Below the pieces are notes generated by a model. That model did not search any database, was not told where the DNA came from, and worked only from the letters and a program-made list of their open reading frames with translations. Shown here one piece after another: positions 1-8,498 of a stretch of 64,000 bases of DNA; position 1 is the stretch's first letter; each line of letters starts with the position of its first letter. Source of the DNA: Jeotgalibacillus sp. S-D1 (GTDB lineage: Bacteria; Bacillota; Bacilli; Bacillales; Jeotgalibacillaceae); NCBI RefSeq assembly GCF_004358665.1, contig NZ_SMZR01000001.1:806001-870000 (forward strand). Direction: 5' to 3'. The translations under genes were made by a program, and so were the position numbers.

Positions 1-244
1 AATCACCGTGGGGATGATAATTACCGATAACATTACCGACCGTTTTAGCTGATTTACGAAATCCTTTTTCCTGTGTGTTTCCTTCAAAATGCATTGCATA
101 TAATATTCTTCGCTGTACAGGCTTTAGCCCGTCCCTGGCATCGGGCAGGGCACGTTCCTGAATAATGTATTTACTGTATCTCCCGAATCGGTCGCCTATT
201 ACTTCCTCAAGCGGGAGGTCTTGAAAACGTTCTGTTGCAGTCAT
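1..244 (-). CDS. parC: DNA topoisomerase IV subunit A (ParC), N-terminal part only
   Basis: This is the start of ParC, the breakage-rejoining subunit of topoisomerase IV, which unlinks daughter chromosomes together with ParE. About 81 residues are visible and the gene runs off the left edge of the window. Translation gives the conserved ParC/GyrA features [12 protein letters not shown] and [18 protein letters not shown]; the active-site tyrosine lies beyond the edge. The ATG at 244 follows the parE stop by 6 bases, and its ribosome site (GAGGAGGAAT) lies inside the last codons of parE, so the two are co-transcribed and probably coupled. GyrA is the alternative, but the position directly behind parE makes ParC far more likely. 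Confidence 0.95.
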   Translation of the reverse strand, partial: MTATERFQDLPLEEVIGDRFGRYSKYIIQERALPDARDGLKPVQRRILYAMHFEGNTQEKGFRKSAKTVGNVIGNYHPHGD

Positions 245-250
245 ATTGAA

Positions 251-2218
251 TTATTCCTCCTCTGAAACCATAATCTGATCGTTATCCAGGATGTTTTCAT
301 TGTCGTCAAGCCCGAATGCAACATTGGATTCAATCCACTTTCTTCGAGGCTCCACTTTGTCTCCCATTAACGTAGTAACACGGCGTTCTGCGCGTGCTCC
401 ATCATCAATTCTTACCCGGATCAGGGTTCTTGTTTCAGGATTCATTGTCGTTTCCCATAACTGGGAAGCATTCATCTCGCCCAAACCTTTGTACCGCTGC
501 AGAATATAGCCCTTGCCAACTTTTTTAGTCGCTTCTCCCAATTCATCATCGGTCCACGCGTACTCGATTACTTCTTTTTTCCCCGCTCCTTTACTCACCT
601 TATACAGAGGAGGCAGAGCAATATATACACGGCCGGCTTCAATCATCGGCTTCATGTACCGGTAAAAAAAAGTAAGCAGCAGTACTTGGATATGTGCTCC
701 GTCGGTATCGGCATCTGTCATAATGACAATTTTGTCATATTGAATATCATCGACCTCAAAATCAGCGCCTACACCTGCTCCAATTGCATGAATAATCGTG
801 TTGATTTCTTCATTTTTGAATATATCTGCAAGCTTTGCTTTTTCTGTATTGATTACCTTTCCTCTGAGCGGAAGTACTGCTTGAAACTTACGGTCACGCC
901 CCTGTTTGGCAGAACCGCCGGCTGAGTCACCCTCTACTAAATAAAGCTCATTGCGGGCAGCATTTTTGGATTGTGCCGGCGTTAATTTTCCGGATAATAT
1001 GGTATCGGACTTCTTGCGCTTTTTACCGTTTCTCGCGTCTTCACGTGCACGGCGGGCAGCTTCACGCGCCTGTTGTGCACGAATCGCTTTTTTAATAAGG
1101 AGTGTACTGATTTCAGGGTTTTCCTCTAAAAAGTACAGCAGATGACCGGCAATTACACCGTCGACAGCCGACCTTGCTTCAGTTGTTCCGAGTTTCCCTT
1201 TGGTCTGTCCTTCGAACTGTAAAATGCCTTCTGGAATTCTGACCGATATAATACTTGCAAATCCCTCGCGGATGTCAGATCCATCTAAATTCTTATCTTT
1301 TTCTTTTAATAAGCTCACTTTTCTGGCGTACTCATTTATCACACGCGTAACGGCTGTTTTAGCCCCGGCTTCATGAGTGCCCCCGTCTTTTGTTCGCACA
1401 TTATTAACAAATGAAAGGATCGTTTCCGAGTATCCGTCATTAAATTGAAAAGCAAAATCCACCTCAATGCCGTCCTGTTCGCCTTCAAAAGAAACAACCG
1501 GATGCAGAACATCTTTCTCTTCGTTTAAATACGATACAAAAGCTTCAATGCCTGTGTCGAATTGAAAGGTATCATTTCTGTCATCGCGTTCATCTTTTAG
1601 CTCGATTTTAAATCCTTTGAGCAAAAAGGCACTTTCACGCAATCGTTCACACAATGTGTCGTAATTAAAATGCGTTACACTGAAGATGGATGCGTCGGGT
1701 TTAAAATGAATCAACGTCCCTGATTGATTTGTTTTTCCCTTTTTTTCAAGGGACGTGACAGGTTTACCGCCATCTTCAAAACGCATTTCATGGATGGTGC
1801 CATTTCGGTGTATAGTCACTACCAGCCATTCGGAGAGGGCATTTACTACCGATGCCCCAACACCATGCAGACCGCCGCTCGTTTTGTATCCGCCCTGGCC
1901 AAACTTTCCGCCTGCATGCAGAACAGTAAATATGACTTCAGGTGTCGGCTTTCCGGAACGGTGAATTCCTGTGGGCATACCCCGTCCATAATCCCTTATG
2001 GATATACTGTTGTCTTTATGAAGTGTAATTTGAATTGTGTCTCCAAATCCACCGAGTGCCTCATCAACTGAATTATCTACAATTTCATATACTAAATGAT
2101 GCAAACCGCGCGCATCTGTAGAACCAATGTACATACCAGGGCGCTTTCTTACAGCCTCTAGTCCTTCGAGTACCTGAATGGCATCGTCGTTATATTCCAT
2201 CGTTGCTTTTTTTGCCAT
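251..2218 (-). CDS. parE: DNA topoisomerase IV subunit B (ParE)
   Basis: ParE is the ATPase subunit of topoisomerase IV, which decatenates chromosomes. The 655-residue product has a GHKL ATPase domain (VDNSVDE near residue 47), a transducer domain, a Toprim domain (EGDSAGG near 428, DADTDGAH near 500) and the C-terminal RYKGLGEMN motif that contacts ParC. The length is normal for ParE. I chose the ATG at 2218 (MAKKATMEYN) because it has a good ribosome site (AAGGGGAA) about 7 bases upstream; the frame is open ten codons further, but those codons cover the promoter and operator. It heads the parE-parC operon, and a LexA-type operator at 2242-2255 suggests SOS control as in B. subtilis. Confidence 0.97.
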   Translation of the reverse strand: MAKKATMEYNDDAIQVLEGLEAVRKRPGMYIGSTDARGLHHLVYEIVDNSVDEALGGFGDTIQITLHKDNSISIRDYGRGMPTGIHRSGKPTPEVIFTVLHAGGKFGQGGYKTSGGLHGVGASVVNALSEWLVVTIHRNGTIHEMRFEDGGKPVTSLEKKGKTNQSGTLIHFKPDASIFSVTHFNYDTLCERLRESAFLLKGFKIELKDERDDRNDTFQFDTGIEAFVSYLNEEKDVLHPVVSFEGEQDGIEVDFAFQFNDGYSETILSFVNNVRTKDGGTHEAGAKTAVTRVINEYARKVSLLKEKDKNLDGSDIREGFASIISVRIPEGILQFEGQTKGKLGTTEARSAVDGVIAGHLLYFLEENPEISTLLIKKAIRAQQAREAARRAREDARNGKKRKKSDTILSGKLTPAQSKNAARNELYLVEGDSAGGSAKQGRDRKFQAVLPLRGKVINTEKAKLADIFKNEEINTIIHAIGAGVGADFEVDDIQYDKIVIMTDADTDGAHIQVLLLTFFYRYMKPMIEAGRVYIALPPLYKVSKGAGKKEVIEYAWTDDELGEATKKVGKGYILQRYKGLGEMNASQLWETTMNPETRTLIRVRIDDGARAERRVTTLMGDKVEPRRKWIESNVAFGLDDNENILDNDQIMVSEEE

Positions 2219-2241
2219 TGATATTCCCCTTCCAAACTGTA

Positions 2242-2255
2242 CAAACATATGTTCG
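2242..2255 (-). promoter_or_regulatory. LexA (SOS) operator of parEC
   Basis: CAAACATATGTTCG differs at one base from the Bacillus LexA/DinR consensus CGAACATATGTTCG. It lies 23 bases upstream of the parE ATG and just downstream of a candidate extended -10 (TGATACAAT on the minus strand, hexamer 2264-2269), so LexA bound here would cover the transcription start. B. subtilis parEC is a known LexA target. Binding here is inferred from the sequence. Confidence 0.85.
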
Positions 2256-2462
2256 TTTATTCCATTGTATCATAAAGAATCAAGTTTCCCCATCATATTC
2301 TATACTTATTTCATGCTCTTTTTCAATGTATCATTTTCAGATAAGCTGTTTTACTCTCGCTCACGTTCACTATTTTGACCTAGTATGATCATAGCACTTA
2401 ATTTGAATTCACGGGTGAAATTCGAAAATTAGTCTTATCATAAACCAATACACAGACAAAAT

Positions 2463-2499
2463 AAAAGGACCTGACGATTATTTCGTCAAATCCTTTTAA
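2463..2499 (-). terminator. Terminator after yneT
   Basis: Arms 2465-2477 and 2483-2495 form a 13-bp stem with two G-U pairs and a 5-base loop. It is followed by a T-rich tail on the minus strand, just past the yneT stop. Confidence 0.8.
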
Positions 2500-2506
2500 C
2501 TCATTT

Positions 2507-2917
2507 CTATCTGGTAATGGCGTGTTCCACCTTGATGCATCGATCCATGATAACCGTTCTTCCTTTCGCCTGCAGCTCGTCAAAGACCTGCTCATCCATT
2601 ACCCCCAGCTGAGACCAGAAAACAGGTGCATCTGTTTTTAAAAACTCTTCGGCAAGTGCAGGAAGAAATTCCGATCTTCTAAAAACGTTGACAATATCAA
2701 TTTTACCTTCAACCTCATCCAGTGAGGAAACTGCCTTTACACCAAGTGCTTCTGTTATCGTGGGATTAACGGGAACAATCTCATATCCTGCATCCTGCAT
2801 TGCTTTTGAAACACCATAAGATGTTCTGGACGGATTGTCACTTAAGCCAATAACCGCAATTCTTTTCGACTGGTTTAATATTGAGCCTATTTCTTCTCTA
2901 GATGGATTTTGAATCAA
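2507..2917 (-). CDS. yneT: CoA-binding domain protein (YneT family)
   Basis: A single Rossmann-type CoA-binding domain of about 136 residues. The N-terminal nucleotide-binding segment IAVIGLSDNPSRTSY is followed by a YEIVPVNP strand. Close relatives are small cytosolic proteins, some used as CoA-linked sensors, but the biochemical role is unknown. The frame is open to 2971, yet the only start with good Shine-Dalgarno spacing is the TTG at 2917 (AAAGGAG, 8 bases), giving MIQNPSREEIG; the GTG at 2926 would sit directly on the ribosome site. It follows the substrate-binding protein gene by 28 bases and has its own terminator. In B. subtilis yneT lies between parE and plsY. Here a transporter block has been inserted on its upstream side. 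Confidence 0.85.
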   Translation of the reverse strand: MIQNPSREEIGSILNQSKRIAVIGLSDNPSRTSYGVSKAMQDAGYEIVPVNPTITEALGVKAVSSLDEVEGKIDIVNVFRRSEFLPALAEEFLKTDAPVFWSQLGVMDEQVFDELQAKGRTVIMDRCIKVEHAITR

Positions 2918-2945
2918 TGTGCTCACTCCTTTTTGTTTTGAACCA

Positions 2946-3848
2946 TTATTCCAAAAGACCCTTTGACTCAAGAAATTCCTTCGCTACCTGAGCATGGTCT
3001 TTGCCGTCAATATCAACAGCTGCATTCATCTTTTGCATATCCTCTGCTGTAATCTTTCCGGACAGTTCGTTTATAATTCCTTCCAATTCAGGATAAGCCT
3101 CTAAAACATCCTGGCGGACAACAGGGGCAGCATCGTACTTAGGGAAAAATCCCAGGTCATCTTCTGTTGTTTGAAGATTAAATCTTTCAATTCGTCCGTC
3201 TGTTGTAAAAGCAGAAATGACATCCACCTGTCCATCCTGAACTGCCTGATACATGATATTGGCATCCAGGCTTTTAGTCTCAGCAAAGCTGTAATCATAT
3301 GCTTTGACCAGCGCCTCATAGCCATCATTCTTCCGTTCAAAAAAGGCGTGCGGAGCACCAAATGACAACTGATCAGATATCTCAGCAAGCTCTGAGTATG
3401 TGGTTGCTTCAAAATCAGCATCCTGTGCAAATGCCATCGTGTAATCATTGGCAAACCCTAACGGTTCAAGCCAGGTGACTTCATATTTTTCTTCATAGCC
3501 TTTGCGGACTCTTTCAAGAATACTTTCACTTGATTCTCCTTCTTTGGCTTCTTCACCTAAAACAGCCTCCAGACCGGTTCCGGTGTATTCCACGTAGAGA
3601 TCGATTTCCCCCTGTTCCAGCGCAGGAGTTAAAATCCCTACTTCACCGAGCCCCTCGTTTAGTTCAACATCATAGTCGGAGCGGTGTTCAATGTATTGCT
3701 CCAGTATGTTTGGCAGGATGAGCTGTTCGGTAAAATCTTTGCCGGATATAACGATCGGGTCGCTGCTGTCTCTTTCCCCACTGCTGCAGGCAGACAGGAT
3801 TAGAAGACAGCTCATTGATGTTAATAACAATCCTTTTGATTTGTTCAT
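2946..3848 (-). CDS. Osmoprotectant (glycine betaine/carnitine/choline-type) ABC transporter substrate-binding lipoprotein
   Basis: Extracellular lipoprotein that captures quaternary-ammonium compatible solutes for the adjacent ABC importer. A basic N-terminus and hydrophobic stretch end in a lipobox LSAC (lipidated Cys about residue 21). The mature part is an OpuAC/OpuCC-type fold (VISGKDFTEQLI at the start, YVEYTGTGLEAVLG, PLGFANDYTMAF). It has about 300 residues, normal for OpuCC-like proteins. The ATG at 3848 is preferred over the upstream ATG because GAGGGAG lies at proper spacing. It is the last gene of an ATPase-permease-binding protein operon. Exact substrate preference cannot be read from sequence. 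Confidence 0.88.
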   Translation of the reverse strand: MNKSKGLLLTSMSCLLILSACSSGERDSSDPIVISGKDFTEQLILPNILEQYIEHRSDYDVELNEGLGEVGILTPALEQGEIDLYVEYTGTGLEAVLGEEAKEGESSESILERVRKGYEEKYEVTWLEPLGFANDYTMAFAQDADFEATTYSELAEISDQLSFGAPHAFFERKNDGYEALVKAYDYSFAETKSLDANIMYQAVQDGQVDVISAFTTDGRIERFNLQTTEDDLGFFPKYDAAPVVRQDVLEAYPELEGIINELSGKITAEDMQKMNAAVDIDGKDHAQVAKEFLESKGLLE

Positions 3849-3879
3849 AGTTTTCTCCCTCATTGTCAATTTTTTAATT

Positions 3880-4533
3880 TCAGGATTTCATTTTCAGGCC
3901 TTTAGGGGTCGTTCTTTTTTCCATCAGTTTCAAGATAAAATCAAAACCAAGAGCAAGAAGTGCGACAGGGATGGCTCCGGCTAAAACCAGATTATTGTTG
4001 TAGGATTGAAGCCCCCGCCAAATGACGTCACCTAACCCGCCAGCTCCTACAAATGTAGCAAGTGTAGCCACTCCAACTGTTAAAACTGTTGCTGTTCGGA
4101 TGCCAGCCATTAAAAAAGACAGGGATAACGGCAGTTCAATTTTGAATAATATTTGTGAGCTTGTCATTCCCATGCCGCGCCCGGCTTCTATTATAGCCTG
4201 ATCAACGCCTGTAATCCCTGTATAGGTATTGCGTAAAATAGGCAGCAAGGCATAAATAATAAGAGCGATTAATGCCGTTTCAAAACCGATTCCAATTAAA
4301 GGAACTAAAAACCCGAATAGAGCCAGACTTGGAATCGTTTGAAAAACCGCTGTGATTCCAATATAAAATTCTGCTAGTTTCTGTTTTCTGGAAATGAATA
4401 TCCCTAGAGGCAGCGAGATTATAATTGCAATTAAAATAGCGGAAAAGGATAAATACAAGTGCTCGATGGTACGCTCAATAATCAAATCCTGCCTTTGGAG
4501 GATTGTGTCCCAAAACGCTTGAAAAATCTCCAT
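3880..4533 (-). CDS. Osmoprotectant ABC transporter permease (OpuCB/OpuCD type)
   Basis: Integral membrane subunit of the importer, 217 residues with about five to six hydrophobic segments. The conserved cytoplasmic EAA-like loop (GVDQAIIEAGRGMGMTSSQI) is followed by a LPLSLSFLMAGIRTATV segment typical of BPD_transp_1 permeases in the OpuC/YehY group. The stop of the ATPase gene lies 2 bases upstream, so translation is tightly coupled. Classical OpuC operons encode two permeases (CB and CD). Only this one is present, so it presumably works as a homodimer. A homodimeric single-permease organisation is also known in this transporter class. Confidence 0.9.
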   Translation of the reverse strand: MEIFQAFWDTILQRQDLIIERTIEHLYLSFSAILIAIIISLPLGIFISRKQKLAEFYIGITAVFQTIPSLALFGFLVPLIGIGFETALIALIIYALLPILRNTYTGITGVDQAIIEAGRGMGMTSSQILFKIELPLSLSFLMAGIRTATVLTVGVATLATFVGAGGLGDVIWRGLQSYNNNLVLAGAIPVALLALGFDFILKLMEKRTTPKGLKMKS

Positions 4534-4535
4534 GC

Positions 4536-5507
4536 CTACACCCCTTTCTCAAATCCGGCTAGTTTTCTTAACAGCAGATTTTGATGAATAATACCAATAG
4601 GCTTTCCATTTTCCACTACATACATTGAGATGATATTGCGCCCGGTCATTTCTCCTGCAGCAAGTTTAAGATCAGCCGTTGAATCAATCGTTGGGAATTC
4701 AGTTTTAATTTCTTCTGTTAATGGATCCATTATCGAAGTTACAGGTGATAATAATGGGGTGTGGAGGTTAAGAAAAGCATTGATGCGATCTTCTCCTATA
4801 AATGAGCGGACAAATTCATTTTTCGGCGTCTGCACCAGCTCCTTAGGGGCTGCAACCTGTTCAATCAGGCCGTCCTTCAATACAACAATCTGATCAGCAA
4901 TCTTAAGTGCCTCGTCCATATCATGAGTTACGAACACAATTGTTTTTTTGATTTTGGTCTGGAGCTGTTTCAATTCATCCTGCAGCTGGTCTCTGGAGAT
5001 CGGGTCAAGTGCACTGAATGGCTCGTCCATTAAAATAATAGGCGGATCGCCCGCCAAAGCACGAACCACGCCTACCCGCTGCTGCTGCCCTCCGCTTAGC
5101 TCAAGCGGATATCTTTTTTTGTATACAGATGGATCTAAGCCAACCAGATTCAATAATTCGTCCACTTTTTGATTGTATTCTTCTTTTTTCATCCCCTTCA
5201 ATTTCGGAATTAAGCCAACATTTTCTTCAATTGTCATGTGTGGAAACAAGCCTATTCTTTGGATAACATATCCAATATTTCTTCTCAGATCGACTTCTTT
5301 TTGACGGGCTATGTTCTCTCCGCCAATCAAAATCTCACCGGATGTTGGCTCAATTAATTTATTTATCATTTTCATCGTGGTCGTTTTCCCGCAGCCGCTT
5401 GGGCCGATCAATGCAACCAGCTTACCCTCTTCTATATGTAGATCGATCCCTTTAATTGCCTCGGTTCCATCTTCAAAGGTCTTTTTTACATTTTTAAATG
5501 TAATCAT
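4536..5507 (-). CDS. Osmoprotectant ABC transporter ATP-binding protein (OpuCA type)
   Basis: Cytoplasmic ATPase powering the importer, 323 residues. Walker A is GPSGCGKT at 35-42, the signature is LSGGQQQR near 138, and Walker B is IILMDEP near 160, followed by a C-terminal extension of roughly 80 residues carrying one CBS-like segment (ADLKLAAGEMTGRNIIS). CBS tails in OpuCA/OpuAA proteins sense ionic strength or cyclic-di-AMP; whether this shortened one does so is unknown. It is the first gene of the three-gene operon, with a GGCGGTGTAAAG ribosome site and a SigB-like promoter at 5544-5569. Confidence 0.92.
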   Translation of the reverse strand: MITFKNVKKTFEDGTEAIKGIDLHIEEGKLVALIGPSGCGKTTTMKMINKLIEPTSGEILIGGENIARQKEVDLRRNIGYVIQRIGLFPHMTIEENVGLIPKLKGMKKEEYNQKVDELLNLVGLDPSVYKKRYPLELSGGQQQRVGVVRALAGDPPIILMDEPFSALDPISRDQLQDELKQLQTKIKKTIVFVTHDMDEALKIADQIVVLKDGLIEQVAAPKELVQTPKNEFVRSFIGEDRINAFLNLHTPLLSPVTSIMDPLTEEIKTEFPTIDSTADLKLAAGEMTGRNIISMYVVENGKPIGIIHQNLLLRKLAGFEKGV

Positions 5508-5543
5508 CTTTACACCGCCTTTTTACTTTCACACTAATAGTAG

Positions 5544-5569
5544 ATTCCCCCACTTTTCTGAGCATAAAC
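5544..5569 (-). promoter_or_regulatory. Candidate SigB-type promoter of the osmoprotectant ABC operon
   Basis: Reading the minus strand, GTTTAT (5564-5569), a 14-base spacer, then GGGAAT (5544-5549). This fits the SigB consensus GTTTAA-N12-14-GGGWAW. It lies 37 bases upstream of the ATPase start codon. Confidence 0.65.
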
Positions 5570-5590
5570 TCATTAAGTAATGAAATTGTA

Positions 5591-5622
5591 ACAAACTGCA
5601 GGTTTACTTGTCTGCAGTTTGT
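5591..5622 (-). terminator. Inverted repeat at the end of the nucleobase permease gene
   Basis: ACAAACTGCAG (5591-5601) and CTGCAGTTTGT (5612-5622) form a perfect 11-bp stem with a 10-base loop. It overlaps the permease stop codon. The T-run is poor on the minus strand, so termination efficiency is uncertain. Confidence 0.55.
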
Positions 5623-6902
5623 TTTTGTTCTTTCATGATCAGCCATTGCTCCACTATTACAGCTGTCACAGTGCCGGTAATTAAACCGTTTGATAATATG
5701 GAGCTTACAGCAGCAGGAAGTCCGCTGTAGGCTTCTGAAGGCACAAACATAAGGCCGACACCAATAAGCCACGCAATACCAATAACCGTTAATCCGCGCT
5801 CAGTGTTTTGTTCCTTTTGCCATTCTAAAAAAGCAAGACGAATCATATTGGTAAAAATAACAAAAGTAACCGCAAATGCGACGGCAGCGGGAATTTGGGA
5901 AAGCGTATTAATAATCAGGGGAAAAAAGCTGACCGCTGCTACAATCATGCACCCTATCAGAAACGGAGTTCTGCTCTGTGATTTGGTAGCTGCTACAAAG
6001 CCAGCAGCTCCTGCAATCGGTACAGAACCGATGGCCGAGAGGGCTCCGCTAAAGAGAGTGTTAACCCCCGCTGCCAGCCCAGCCTGCCGGAAGCGATGCT
6101 TTGGCGTTTCATTAAAATGCTCGTTCATAGCAGATTCCATCACTCTTATCGAAGCAACCATGTTCGCAGTCAATAAAAAAGTAATGAAGAATGCAGTAAC
6201 AATAACTCCGCTGTCAAAAACCGGCGGTCCGAAAGCAAAAAAATCAGGCAATGTGACTAGCGCATTTGTCGATGGCATGTCAAACGGAGCTTTGCCTAAG
6301 AAACCAAAGATGATCCACCCTGCTGCAATGGATAAGATAATGGAGTAACGCTTCATAAAAATCTTTTTTTGATTGCCAAGCCAAAAAGCAAGCATGACAG
6401 TGATAACAGAACCAAAAATCACAAAACCCTGTATTGTCCCTTTTTCATTTGGAAGGCCTATCATACCGTTTAAAAAAGATCCGCTTAATTGAAAAATCAA
6501 AAGCATTAAATAAGTAAACGTTACGACCGGGGTAAAAAGGACTGTAATTTTATCCATTATTCCAGTTAAGGATATTAATAAGAAAATGATTCCACTTACG
6601 AGCAGACCAGATTGCAGTATTTGCAGCGTTTCGATCGGTGTCGTATAAATAACACCTACAAATGTGGCGTAAATGGTAAACACACCCCACCACAAGCCAG
6701 CCGGCCCCTCACTAATCGGCAGCTTATGGCCTAACAGAACCTGAGTAATTCCCGCAATTCCAAGAACCAGCAGAGTTCTTTGGACAAACCCTGCTGTGTC
6801 AGCCGGATTAAGCTCAAACACTGCAGCAATTGCTATCGGTGCTGCGATGGATGCTGCGATCATAAAAATAAACCATTGAAAAGAACTTAACATCGTCTTC
6901 AT
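5604..6902 (-). CDS. NCS2-family purine/pyrimidine permease (YbbY-like)
   Basis: A 432-residue polytopic membrane protein with about 12 to 14 hydrophobic segments and features of the nucleobase-cation symporter-2 family: an early ISEGPAGLWWG segment, GLPNEKGTIQGF, and a late AATKSQSRTPFLIG stretch preceded by GAAGFVA. NCS2 members import uracil, xanthine, uric acid or other nucleobases using a proton or sodium gradient. The sequence most resembles the B. subtilis YbbY group, whose substrate is not settled. The ATG at 6902 has AAAGGAG 9 bases upstream. The gene stands alone between plsY (divergent) and the ABC importer. I see no purine riboswitch in its roughly 200-base upstream region. Confidence 0.8.
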   Translation of the reverse strand: MKTMLSSFQWFIFMIAASIAAPIAIAAVFELNPADTAGFVQRTLLVLGIAGITQVLLGHKLPISEGPAGLWWGVFTIYATFVGVIYTTPIETLQILQSGLLVSGIIFLLISLTGIMDKITVLFTPVVTFTYLMLLIFQLSGSFLNGMIGLPNEKGTIQGFVIFGSVITVMLAFWLGNQKKIFMKRYSIILSIAAGWIIFGFLGKAPFDMPSTNALVTLPDFFAFGPPVFDSGVIVTAFFITFLLTANMVASIRVMESAMNEHFNETPKHRFRQAGLAAGVNTLFSGALSAIGSVPIAGAAGFVAATKSQSRTPFLIGCMIVAAVSFFPLIINTLSQIPAAVAFAVTFVIFTNMIRLAFLEWQKEQNTERGLTVIGIAWLIGVGLMFVPSEAYSGLPAAVSSILSNGLITGTVTAVIVEQWLIMKEQKQTADK

Positions 6903-7105
6903 TTATCTATACTCCTTTAAATAATCATGTGGTCATCGTAGCACAGAAATACAGGAAAAAGGAAAAATATCCTTTTAGTCTATTCAACTTAAATTCTCTT
7001 TTAAGATGTTAATTAAATACACGTTTAGAAACATTTCATGATAAAATAACTGTACGCATACGATTTACACATATTTTACCTAAAATAATTAAAAGGAGTA
7101 CTACT

Positions 7106-7714
7106 ATGCTGGCTGCCATTATTTTTTTCTTATCATACATAATTGGTTCAATTCCATCTGGCTTGTGGATCGGAAAAGCCTTTTACAGCAAGGATATAAG
7201 AAATTTCGGAAGCGGAAACCTTGGTGCTACTAATACTTTCAGGGTCCTTGGGGTTAAAGCGGGCGCAATTGTTACTGTCATGGATATTTTAAAAGGAACT
7301 GCCGCTGTTTTAATTGCTCTTTCTTTCTCAAGGGAGGATCTGATGCTTGTGGCAGGCATCGTTGCTGTAATCGGCCATATGTTTCCGATTTTTGCTGGAT
7401 TCAGAGGGGGAAAAGCAGTAGCAACATCTTCAGGAGTACTGCTGGGGTATGCACCGCTTTTATTTGTCCTTGTCGTACTTTGTTTCCTTCTCTCACTCTA
7501 TGTATCTAAATACGTTTCCTTATCCTCTATGATTGCTGGCATATTTGCTATTTTGTACAGCGTCCTATTTACAGATGATCCGGCGCTGATCGCCATTGTC
7601 TGTGTAATGTCAGCGTTTGTTATTATCAGACACCGGACAAATATTATACGAATAAAAAATGGCACTGAACCTAAGATTACATGGATGAATAAAAAAAGAA
7701 AGCTCGATGCATAA
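7106..7714 (+). CDS. plsY: Acyl-phosphate glycerol-3-phosphate acyltransferase PlsY
   Basis: PlsY transfers the acyl group from acyl-phosphate to glycerol-3-phosphate, the first committed step of phospholipid synthesis, in the membrane. The 202-residue product has about five transmembrane segments and the conserved PlsY loops: [10 protein letters not shown] near residue 15, the [12 protein letters not shown] phosphate-binding loop near 36, [18 protein letters not shown] near 91-108 and [15 protein letters not shown] near the end. AAAAGGAG precedes the ATG. It is monocistronic, with a strong terminator at 7757-7802. B. subtilis plsY (yneS) occupies the same position relative to parE and the yne genes. 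Confidence 0.96.
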   Translation: MLAAIIFFLSYIIGSIPSGLWIGKAFYSKDIRNFGSGNLGATNTFRVLGVKAGAIVTVMDILKGTAAVLIALSFSREDLMLVAGIVAVIGHMFPIFAGFRGGKAVATSSGVLLGYAPLLFVLVVLCFLLSLYVSKYVSLSSMIAGIFAILYSVLFTDDPALIAIVCVMSAFVIIRHRTNIIRIKNGTEPKITWMNKKRKLDA

Positions 7715-7756
7715 AAATTTCTGCTGAACAGACCCAGCCTCTTTAGCGGCAACCAA

Positions 7757-7802
7757 AGAAAGCCTTCACGAACAAGAATATTGTTCATGAAGGCTTTTTT
7801 CT
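7757..7802 (+). terminator. Terminator after plsY
   Basis: Arms AAGCCTTCA-GAACAA and TTGTTC-TGAAGGCTT, with one mismatch and a short loop, are followed by six T on the plus strand. Confidence 0.88.
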
Positions 7803-7858
7803 TAATGATTTGTCCCAATCTCGATTTACTTCTTTTCACCGATAACATGTTTAGAAAG

Positions 7859-8110
7859 TTAATGGGCAGGCAATATAACAGGATATAGAAAGATCATAAT
7901 CACAGCAGCCGCTGCGATTGCTCCCGTTGTTATCAGATAGCCACTGAAATTCTTTTTCTTAAGCATTAACAGTGCTGCGTATACAACAGCTGAGAAAGCA
8001 ATAAATAGGGAAGCTTCCATAAAGTATGAAGACTTTAATTGCAGGAAGGTCTGAATAAGCATACCGCCAAAAATGACCAGTCCAATCCATGAGAAAATAC
8101 GTTTTTCCAT
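7859..8110 (-). CDS. Small membrane protein of unknown function
   Basis: An 83-residue, very hydrophobic protein with three predicted transmembrane segments (IGLVIFGGMLIQTFL, LFIAFSAVVYAALLM, ITTGAIAAAAVIMIFLYPVI) separated by a short basic loop (LKKKNFSG). The ATG at 8110 has GAAAGGAG 6 bases upstream, much better than the start seven codons earlier. It lies alone between plsY and the divergent yneR gene. I do not recognise a family and cannot assign a function. Confidence 0.7.
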   Translation of the reverse strand: MEKRIFSWIGLVIFGGMLIQTFLQLKSSYFMEASLFIAFSAVVYAALLMLKKKNFSGYLITTGAIAAAAVIMIFLYPVILPAH

Positions 8111-8201
8111 AAAGACTCCTTTCAAGTTCAATTATTGTTGTTCGTTCCACCTATCCATTATAATAAAAATAAAGGATTTATTAAAGAAAGGAGAAAGCGA
8201 A

Positions 8202-8498
8202 ATGGATATCCAGCTTTCAAAAGATGCAGTAAAATGGTTTCAAAATGAAATGATGATTAAAGAAGGTGACCATGTTCGCTTTTTTGTAAAATACGGAGGA
8301 TCCAGTCCCGTTCAAGAAGGCTTTTCACTGGGTGTCAGCAAAGATGATCCGATCGAAGCCGTTGTTATCCGGGAGGAAGAAGGCATCACCTTTTATGTTG
8401 AAGAAAAAGACGTATGGTATTTTGATGGTCACAATCTTGAAGTTGATTACAGTGAAAAAATTGATGGTCCGGCTTATGATTATCACAAAGACGAATAA
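8202..8498 (+). CDS. yneR: HesB-like (IscA-superfamily) protein YneR
   Basis: A 98-residue cytosolic protein of the HesB/YadR/YfhF superfamily. The fold resembles A-type iron-sulfur carriers, but the three metal-binding cysteines are absent (there is no cysteine at all), so a direct Fe-S carrier role is unlikely. Features seen are DAVKWFQNEMMIKEGDHVRF, VKYGG, FSLGVSKDDP and FYVEEKDVWYFDG. The ATG at 8202 follows AAAGGAGAAAGCGAA. It shares a bidirectional terminator with yneQ, which runs towards it. Gene order matches the B. subtilis yneP-yneQ-yneR-plsY neighbourhood. Confidence 0.88.
   Translation: MDIQLSKDAVKWFQNEMMIKEGDHVRFFVKYGGSSPVQEGFSLGVSKDDPIEAVVIREEEGITFYVEEKDVWYFDGHNLEVDYSEKIDGPAYDYHKDE

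Noticed and set aside
5803-6348. A 181-residue open frame on the plus strand
   Set aside because: It is antisense to the nucleobase permease gene, with no ribosome site. Its odd composition follows from reading membrane-protein codons backwards.
6903-7105. Possible purine riboswitch upstream of the nucleobase permease
   Set aside because: I saw no purine-aptamer core or terminator hairpin in the leader; only about 200 AT-rich bases with ordinary promoter signals.
7498-7848. A 116-residue open frame on the minus strand
   Set aside because: It lies opposite plsY and its terminator, has no ribosome site, and the hydrophobic look is a mirror of the PlsY coding sequence.
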